Of a stretch of DNA of 10,178 nucleotides, positions 5,934 to 10,178 are shown one piece after another. Where the stretch lies: NCBI GenBank assembly GCA_022572625.1, contig JACZVN010000006.1:1-10178 (forward strand). Direction: 5' to 3'. The DNA is from Patescibacteria group bacterium (lineage in GTDB: Bacteria; Patescibacteriota; Patescibacteriia; UBA2591; UBA6264). Within the stretch, counting starts at the first letter, position 1; each line of letters begins with the position of its first letter. The position numbers and the translations under genes were made by a program. The notes under the pieces were generated by a model that was given only the letters and a program-made list of their open reading frames with translations, made no database searches and was not told the origin of the DNA.

Positions 5934-7937
5934 TTATTTTTTCTTTGGTTTATAGCCAAATATCTTAAATTTAAAACCTTGACCATCTTTAGAAGCTTGA
6001 TAAGGAATCTGGACTACTAAATTTCCAGTTTTATTTTTCCCTCCTGAACGACGGCTCGGCTTAAAAAATATTGGTGACCACTTATTAATTTCTAATAAAA
6101 CAGCTAATTTCAACCACCGGCCCTGGGATAAATCATTAGTTTTTAAAAGTTTTAAAAACTTAGCTAATAAACTGCGCGGGTTAACAATTATTTTTAATTT
6201 TCGACGATTAAATTCATAAGTACATTGTCCAGGCTGATGATAAAGGCCATTTTTAGGAAATCTAGCCAAACTCACAGCATCCCAACCGCTTTCGCCAGGT
6301 AAATGTTCAATGTATTTTCCTGGCACTTCACAAAGATAAAAATTATCATATTCATCACGGAAAAATCCTAAAGGATGTCCCATTTTCTTTTTAGCTAAAG
6401 CACTTTTGACTTCATTAAATAGCTGAGCCGGCTGCTTTTTCTTAAATTCTTTTTCTTTAAAACTAATAAAATGCTGTCTGGCAAACTTAGAAAACTCGCC
6501 TGGTCCATACTCCCAATAATCTTTAAGCGAAGGGAGTTGCCGTAATCGCCCTAAATCATCAACCACGTGTAAAACATCATAAATATCCAGACCGCTTTTT
6601 AATTTATAAATGGCGTCCCGCCATTTGATCGCTTTTTCAAATTCTTGAGATTTAATTGCTTTATTCATTTCATCCTCAAACTCTAAAATCACGGCATTAA
6701 ATTGACCAGCTAAAACTCTTTTTTGAAAAGGCCGCTGTTTAACTGTTTGATATTCCTGACGATAGGCCTGACGAATTTTTCCACTTCGCTGCCATTCAAA
6801 AGCTAAATCTATAATTTGACGATAATATTCTATGGCTTTTTCTTTATTCTGATTTGAAATATGAGGAATAGAAAAAACCAGATCTTTAAGCATAAAAGCG
6901 CCCTGTTCAACCATTTCCAATGACCACCAGGGCCGAGCCGAGGCCCACCAATATTGATCTGACTGCAAGGCTCGATCTAATTTCTCCCGTATTTTTTGAT
7001 ACCAACTAGCCTGTTGATTAAGTTTTTTGACTACATTAATGACAAAATACATAAAATCCCATTGAAACTGATGAATGGGATTTTTCGGATTCGACCAAAG
7101 GGTAAAAGAATGGACTTTTTCTTTAGTTAGCCAAAAATCTTGTTCTTCAGAAGACCAAGTACTATCACGAGGCTCAATCTCTTGGGCTACACTGAATTCT
7201 TTGATTAATTCAGAAACAAAAACTTTATTAATTTTTTTATCATTATAAATCTGAAAAAGGAGTTTTTCTAAACCGGGGCGATGATGGCCAAAAGTTTCTG
7301 CATCCATTACGGTTAAAAGATAGCGGTCTTTTTTTAATTCTTCAGGGCTAATTTCTTCAATAAAAGATCTGACACTTCGGGCAATGGCTGAAAGGATTAA
7401 AACACTAATTTTTTTATCCCGTAAAATAATTTTAAAATCGTCTAAATCTTTAATTTGATAAATCTTTTTAAAATCTTGTTTTTGCGGACAAGCTAATTCT
7501 TCAGCCAAAATCCAATTAAAACCGAAATCTTTAGCCGCCTGAACAACTTTTTTACTATAAGCTAATTCAGGTGAAAAAAATCCTTTAGGTTGCCAAGCTT
7601 GACCAAAATACTTCTTATTAGTCTTTTCATTTAATTCAATTTGTCTTTTAATCTCTTCTCTGGGAAGCAGTGGTAAAAAAGGGTGATACTTTACTCCACC
7701 GGTAAATTCAATCTGCCCTTGCTGGGCAAAAGCTTTAATACTTTCGATCACGTCTAGATACCCATTTTTAGCCAATAATTCAGTTAATCCAGCATTAATA
7801 TTAATAGTTAATTTCATTTTAGGATTAGAAGCTAAGCCACCGATAACCTGGCGGTAACTTTCATTAACAATTCGCTCTAAAATATCCAGCTGCTGGTTAT
7901 AGGGCTGATAAAAATGTAAAAAAAATCCCCACTTCAT
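5934..7937 (-). CDS. GH57-family protein with embedded UVR motif
   Basis: This 667-residue protein begins directly with a glycoside hydrolase family 57 catalytic barrel. HFYQPYNQ (8-15) corresponds to the first conserved region, GQIEFTGG (74-81) to the second, and GFFSPELAYS (119-128) to the third with candidate nucleophile E124. LLTVMDAETFGHH (207-219) corresponds to the fourth with candidate acid/base D212. SDQYWWASARPWW (326-338) is shared with the gene at 9530. Known GH57 enzymes hydrolyse, transfer or branch alpha-glucans. Residues about 413-448 form a UVR motif (LEFEDEMNKAIKSQEFEKAI then KWRDAIYKLK), the helical hairpin of UvrB, UvrC and McsA used for protein contacts. The remaining 220 residues are basic and unrecognised, ending in a Lys-rich tail. 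No signal peptide or membrane helix is seen, so it is probably cytosolic. It is the first gene of a three-gene operon. The true substrate is unknown. Confidence 0.88.
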   Translation of the reverse strand: MKWGFFLHFYQPYNQQLDILERIVNESYRQVIGGLASNPKMKLTININAGLTELLAKNGYLDVIESIKAFAQQGQIEFTGGVKYHPFLPLLPREEIKRQIELNEKTNKKYFGQAWQPKGFFSPELAYSKKVVQAAKDFGFNWILAEELACPQKQDFKKIYQIKDLDDFKIILRDKKISVLILSAIARSVRSFIEEISPEELKKDRYLLTVMDAETFGHHRPGLEKLLFQIYNDKKINKVFVSELIKEFSVAQEIEPRDSTWSSEEQDFWLTKEKVHSFTLWSNPKNPIHQFQWDFMYFVINVVKKLNQQASWYQKIREKLDRALQSDQYWWASARPWWSLEMVEQGAFMLKDLVFSIPHISNQNKEKAIEYYRQIIDLAFEWQRSGKIRQAYRQEYQTVKQRPFQKRVLAGQFNAVILEFEDEMNKAIKSQEFEKAIKWRDAIYKLKSGLDIYDVLHVVDDLGRLRQLPSLKDYWEYGPGEFSKFARQHFISFKEKEFKKKQPAQLFNEVKSALAKKKMGHPLGFFRDEYDNFYLCEVPGKYIEHLPGESGWDAVSLARFPKNGLYHQPGQCTYEFNRRKLKIIVNPRSLLAKFLKLLKTNDLSQGRWLKLAVLLEINKWSPIFFKPSRRSGGKNKTGNLVVQIPYQASKDGQGFKFKIFGYKPKKK
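6943..6972 (-). repeat. 30-base identical block shared with 9720-9749
   Basis: These 30 bases are identical to 9720-9749, and the next eleven differ at only one base. They encode ALQSDQYWWA in the GH57-UVR protein. Identity includes synonymous positions while flanking coding sequence has diverged, so this is either recent gene conversion or strong constraint on a motif with few codon choices (Trp, Trp, Tyr, Gln). Confidence 0.8.
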
Positions 7938-7972
7938 GATAAATTTACTAATTAAACAATTTATATTTTAAT

Positions 7973-7981
7973 ATTTTAACA
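7973..7981 (-). promoter_or_regulatory. Weak candidate promoter of the GH57-kinase-PHP operon
   Basis: On the minus strand TGTTAAAAT looks like an extended -10 element (TG, one base, TAAAAT) about 36 bases before the GH57-UVR start. No convincing -35 is visible, and the surrounding sequence is so AT-rich that such matches arise easily. A promoter is expected here because an intrinsic terminator ends just upstream, at 7990-8024. Confidence 0.35.
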
Positions 7982-7989
7982 CAATGAAC

Positions 7990-8024
7990 AAAAATAAAAA
8001 GAGGGCCATTAATTAAACCCTCTT
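7990..8024 (-). terminator. Intrinsic terminator of the small membrane protein unit
   Basis: On the minus strand AAGAGGG (8024-8018) pairs with CCCTCTT (8005-7999) around a 12-base AT-rich loop. The tract TTTTTATTTT follows (8000-7991). This is a standard Rho-independent terminator about 22 bases after the stop of the 50-residue gene. It also ends any read-through from the GH57 genes to the right and separates them from the next operon. Confidence 0.88.
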
Positions 8025-8046
8025 AATAAATGTATACTCTATTTGG

Positions 8047-8199
8047 TCAGCTATAATCCCCTTGAAGATAACGAAACATCGTCCGGGCGCAAAAAAACAT
8101 AGCAACCACTGCTGGTATAAGAGCAAGGCCGGTATCTTGATAAAAGCCATAGAATAATGCCAGGACAACTATTACTATGTTAATAATAACTCTAATCAT
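8047..8199 (-). CDS. Small two-helix membrane protein, unknown function
   Basis: The product is 50 residues, starting MIRVIINIVIVV. It has two hydrophobic segments, at about 4-19 and 23-42, joined by a short QDTG turn, and ends in a mixed polar tail (RTMFRYLQGDYS). It is probably an integral membrane hairpin. I chose the ATG at 8199 because GGAGG lies five bases upstream. The alternative ATG at 8229 would add ten residues but sits at or before the expected transcription start of the promoter at 8232-8260. That promoter and the terminator at 7990-8024 make it a monocistronic unit of roughly 235 bases. I do not recognise the family. Small phage holins or toxin-like peptides can look similar, but nothing here shows that role. 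Together the signals suggest high expression compared with neighbouring genes. Confidence 0.8.
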   Translation of the reverse strand: MIRVIINIVIVVLALFYGFYQDTGLALIPAVVAMFFCARTMFRYLQGDYS

Positions 8200-8204
8200 T
8201 AATC

Positions 8205-8209
8205 CCTCC
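8205..8209 (-). promoter_or_regulatory. Strong Shine-Dalgarno of the small membrane protein gene
   Basis: GGAGG (within GGGAGGG) lies 5 bases before the ATG at 8199. It fixes the start there rather than at 8229. No other gene in this window has a comparable site. Confidence 0.85.
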
Positions 8210-8231
8210 CATTGATTGTTAATTTTCATCT

Positions 8232-8260
8232 ATGATATCAAATTTTGAGACTTTTGTCAA
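8232..8260 (-). promoter_or_regulatory. Near-consensus sigma70 promoter of the small membrane protein gene
   Basis: On the minus strand a perfect -35 TTGACA (8260-8255) is followed by an optimal 17-base spacer and the -10 TATCAT (8237-8232, 5 of 6). The -10 is preceded by TGA, which supplies the TGn extension. Transcription would begin near 8225, leaving a 5' leader of about 26 bases with the Shine-Dalgarno. The promoter overlaps the stop codon and last codons of the GH57-like gene at 8238. It is the best promoter in the window. Confidence 0.88.
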
Positions 8261-9518
8261 TGATCATTTTTTCCAGAGCCGGGTAGACTATATTTTTCAA
8301 AGTTTTTTCCGCGTAACGATAATTAGACCAATTTCTTTTAACCAGATAGTGCCAGCCTACACAAGAATGAACAGCCGGAAAAGTCTCAAAGCATAAATTT
8401 TTAAATTGCTGATTTTTTAGAGCCTTTTTTATTCCGCCCAATTGTTTAACTCTTTTTTGAAAAGCCAGATCAAACTCTTTAATTAATCCATGCCACTGGA
8501 TAATTTTTTTTCTTCTCAATTCTGTGCGTTCGCGCCAAATCCGACCCTGTTTATTTGGCTGCCACCAGGGAAAAGGATCGCCTAAAGTGGAGGTCATTTC
8601 CCAGGCACTGGGTAAAATTTTGGAAATTGGGATAACTTTAGAATCAGTCCAATCAAACTGCGATGGCAAACAAAAATCTATTTGACTTTTAGAATCTAAA
8701 AAAACGCCCATTTCTTTAGCCTGACCTATTTTTCTTAATCCTTGCCTTGATCCAGCATTTTCCCAGTCTCTCATTAAAACTAGATCATCTAAAGCAGTGA
8801 ATTTTTGAAATTCGTAACCTTTTAAAAATCCTAAAAGCTCAATAAATCTTTGATGGGAATGAACTGTTTTTCGCACTTGAGAAAAAACTAGCTCTTTAGG
8901 TAAATACTTGGGCCGGCGTTTATATTTTGATTTACCGTGAGCATTATCGGCGTTCATAAATATATTTTTAAATATGGTACTGAAAACAATCGCTTTTTGA
9001 TCGCCATCAGCAAATCTAATTTTAACCGGGCCGCTATAATTATTATACCCCAAAGACTTATCCGGAATCAGTAGAATAAGATCGGGGAAAACCTGATGAA
9101 CAATATTTAAGGTTCTTTTATCTATTGCTCCTTCTGGCGGCCAAAACCAAGTGGCTCGGCCTAAATATCTCTCAATTATTTCTTGATCTAAAATTAGCTG
9201 AGCTTTAATCAAATCATCGCTGATCATCGACAAAATCGGGTGAGCATAGGCACTGATACCAATCTCAATATGCTTTTTTTGGTTAGCAATTTCTAAATTT
9301 TTTAAAACCTTTCTAGCTGATTCTTTTATTTCTGGATCAGCTGATAACCAAGACTTAATAGTCCATCCTTGAAGCTGAACGCCCCGAGAAATTAATCCTT
9401 TTTTCATTGATAAAGAAGTGGGTAAGAAAACATCATTTAAATTTCTTCTTACCCACCCCGAAATTTTTAATTTTGGATCAAATGGCTGATAACCATGGAT
9501 CAAATCATACAAAATCAT
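8238..9518 (-). CDS. Divergent GH57-like protein
   Basis: The 426-residue protein has the GH57 order of motifs in diverged form. HGYQPFDP (8-15) begins the barrel, ISAYAHPIL (89-97) corresponds to region two, and TWFWPPEGA (123-131) contains the candidate nucleophile E129. VLMRDWENAG (247-256) carries the candidate acid/base Asp D251. SAWEMTSTLGDPFPWWQPN (304-322) resembles the Trp-rich substrate-lining segment further on. Known GH57 members act on alpha-glucans, so an intracellular glycan-processing role is likely; the reaction is not determinable. There is no signal peptide. It starts 11 bases after the stop of the partial GH57 gene at 9530, without a Shine-Dalgarno, so the two form one operon and may work as a pair. 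It shows little similarity to the 667-residue GH57 protein beyond the catalytic motifs, so it is not a recent duplicate. It looks complete. Confidence 0.8.
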   Translation of the reverse strand: MILYDLIHGYQPFDPKLKISGWVRRNLNDVFLPTSLSMKKGLISRGVQLQGWTIKSWLSADPEIKESARKVLKNLEIANQKKHIEIGISAYAHPILSMISDDLIKAQLILDQEIIERYLGRATWFWPPEGAIDKRTLNIVHQVFPDLILLIPDKSLGYNNYSGPVKIRFADGDQKAIVFSTIFKNIFMNADNAHGKSKYKRRPKYLPKELVFSQVRKTVHSHQRFIELLGFLKGYEFQKFTALDDLVLMRDWENAGSRQGLRKIGQAKEMGVFLDSKSQIDFCLPSQFDWTDSKVIPISKILPSAWEMTSTLGDPFPWWQPNKQGRIWRERTELRRKKIIQWHGLIKEFDLAFQKRVKQLGGIKKALKNQQFKNLCFETFPAVHSCVGWHYLVKRNWSNYRYAEKTLKNIVYPALEKMIIDKSLKI

Positions 9519-9529
9519 AATTTAAAAAA

Positions 9530-10178
9530 TCAAAATTGAGTTATTTTATAACGGCCGGATTTTTTTCTTTGATCCAACTCATTAAGTATATTTTGGATTA
9601 AACTTTCAGCTTTATTTTTTATGGCTGGATTAATATTTGTTTTTAAAAGTTGAATAATTTCTGAAAATCGTTTAACTCCTTTTTCGATCATGCCCGGCCC
9701 CCACCAAGGTCGAGCTGAAGCCCACCAATATTGATCTGACTGCAAGGCTTGATCTAATTTTTCCCGTGCTTTTTTATAATTGCTATTATCTTGATCAGTT
9801 TGAATGATTTTAATCACTAGATTTGTTAATTGCCATTGTAATTGATGTAGTTTATTGGCCGGGTCAGACCAGAGCGGATAGGGAATTTTATTTTCAAGAT
9901 CTTTTATTTCCGTTGACCAACTTGATGGCAAGGGTTCAATCTCTTTTATTAAATCACTTTTTAAAATATCTAAATATTCAGTATAATTAATACTTTGAAT
10001 TCTTTGATCGGCTAAAAGTTTGGCCCATAATTCAGCTAAATGCTTTTGGTGATGGCCTAAATTTTCACCATCAAAGGCGGTGACTAAAAACTTAGTTGAA
10101 CGCTTATCTTTCTCAATGGCAGAAAAAAACTTATCAACTGAATCCAACCAAGAACTAAAAAAAAGTGAGCTTAAATTC
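9530..10178 (-). CDS. GH57-family protein (partial, 5' part off the window)
   Basis: The frame is open to the right edge, so the 215 visible residues are the C-terminal part of a longer protein. A TTG at 10147 could be read as a start, but the frame continues upstream of it and the upstream residues still align with the paralogue. FLVTAFDGENLGHH (about 30-43 of the visible part) matches LLTVMDAETFGHH of the 667-residue GH57 protein, with the candidate acid/base Asp in DGEN. SDQYWWASARPWW is identical in both. The missing part should hold the HQP motif and the nucleophile. Unlike its paralogue it stops just after the helical region (ending GRYKITQF) and lacks the UVR motif and C-terminal extension. 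It heads an operon with the GH57-like gene at 8238. Confidence 0.85.
   Translation of the reverse strand, partial: NLSSLFFSSWLDSVDKFFSAIEKDKRSTKFLVTAFDGENLGHHQKHLAELWAKLLADQRIQSINYTEYLDILKSDLIKEIEPLPSSWSTEIKDLENKIPYPLWSDPANKLHQLQWQLTNLVIKIIQTDQDNSNYKKAREKLDQALQSDQYWWASARPWWGPGMIEKGVKRFSEIIQLLKTNINPAIKNKAESLIQNILNELDQRKKSGRYKITQF
9720..9749 (-). repeat. 30-base identical block shared with 6943-6972
   Basis: This is the second copy of the 30-base identity, encoding ALQSDQYWWA in the partial GH57 gene. The following stretch is also nearly identical. It marks the closest relationship between the two GH57 genes, about 2.8 kb apart. Confidence 0.8.

Noticed and set aside
5930..5986. Longer kinase start at 5986
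   Set aside because: It would overlap the GH57-UVR gene by 53 bases. The ATG at 5929 gives the same 4-base gap seen at the next junction of the operon.
8200..8229. Upstream ATG at 8229 for the small membrane protein
   Set aside because: It lies at or before the expected transcription start and has no Shine-Dalgarno. The ATG at 8199 has GGAGG at ideal spacing.
10145..10147. TTG at 10147 as start of a 205-residue protein
   Set aside because: The frame stays open to the window edge, and the residues upstream fit the paralogous GH57 protein, so the gene is cut by the window and does not start here.
1..10178. CRISPR arrays, insertion sequences, tRNA or rRNA genes
   Set aside because: I saw no regular repeats with spacers, no transposase or terminal inverted repeats, and no cloverleaf or rRNA-like sequence on either strand.

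Overview
This AT-rich window carries all of its recognisable genes on the minus strand. They read from right to left in short, tightly packed operons. Several things fit a Candidate Phyla Radiation (Patescibacteria) bacterium, probably of the Parcubacteria/Falkowbacteria/Kuenenbacteria kind: Lys/Asn/Ile-rich proteins, gaps of a few bases between genes, almost no Shine-Dalgarno sequences, and GH57 proteins of an unusual type. That placement is an inference from style; there is no rRNA or marker gene here. TGA is used as a normal stop (asd, the leader peptide, two GH57 genes), which argues against the TGA=Gly code of Gracilibacteria/SR1.

Right part (10178 to about 7990). The 3' part of one GH57-type gene enters from the right edge and is followed after 11 bases by a second, divergent GH57-like gene. 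Inside the 3' end of the latter lies a near-consensus sigma70 promoter. It drives a self-contained unit for a 50-residue two-helix membrane protein with the only strong Shine-Dalgarno in the window and its own intrinsic terminator.

Middle part (7937 to 3982). A three-gene operon encodes a 667-residue GH57 protein with a UVR (UvrB/UvrC-type) helical hairpin inside its C-terminal half, an APH/choline-kinase-fold small-molecule kinase, and a PHP-domain phosphoesterase of the RNase AM/TrpH type. Gaps are only 4 bases. The GH57 protein shares a near-identical motif block with the partial gene at the right edge.

Left part (about 3960 to 1). A threonine-pathway operon encodes a fused aspartokinase-homoserine dehydrogenase (ThrA), an archaeal/fungal-type aspartate-semialdehyde dehydrogenase (Asd) and the start of a P-loop small-molecule kinase. 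Together the first two enzymes catalyse the three steps from aspartate to homoserine.

The most exciting element is the leader of this operon, at about 3770-3930. It has an extended -10 promoter and a 22-codon ORF with seven Thr codons, six of them consecutive, plus four Ile codons. Its stop codon lies in the antiterminator strand. It ends in a perfect 10-bp terminator hairpin followed by a U run. Alternative pairings match the classical E. coli thr/his/trp attenuation layout: a ribosome stalled on Thr codons frees the antiterminator strand, while a ribosome reaching the stop masks it. I know of no described leader-peptide attenuator in this group of bacteria.
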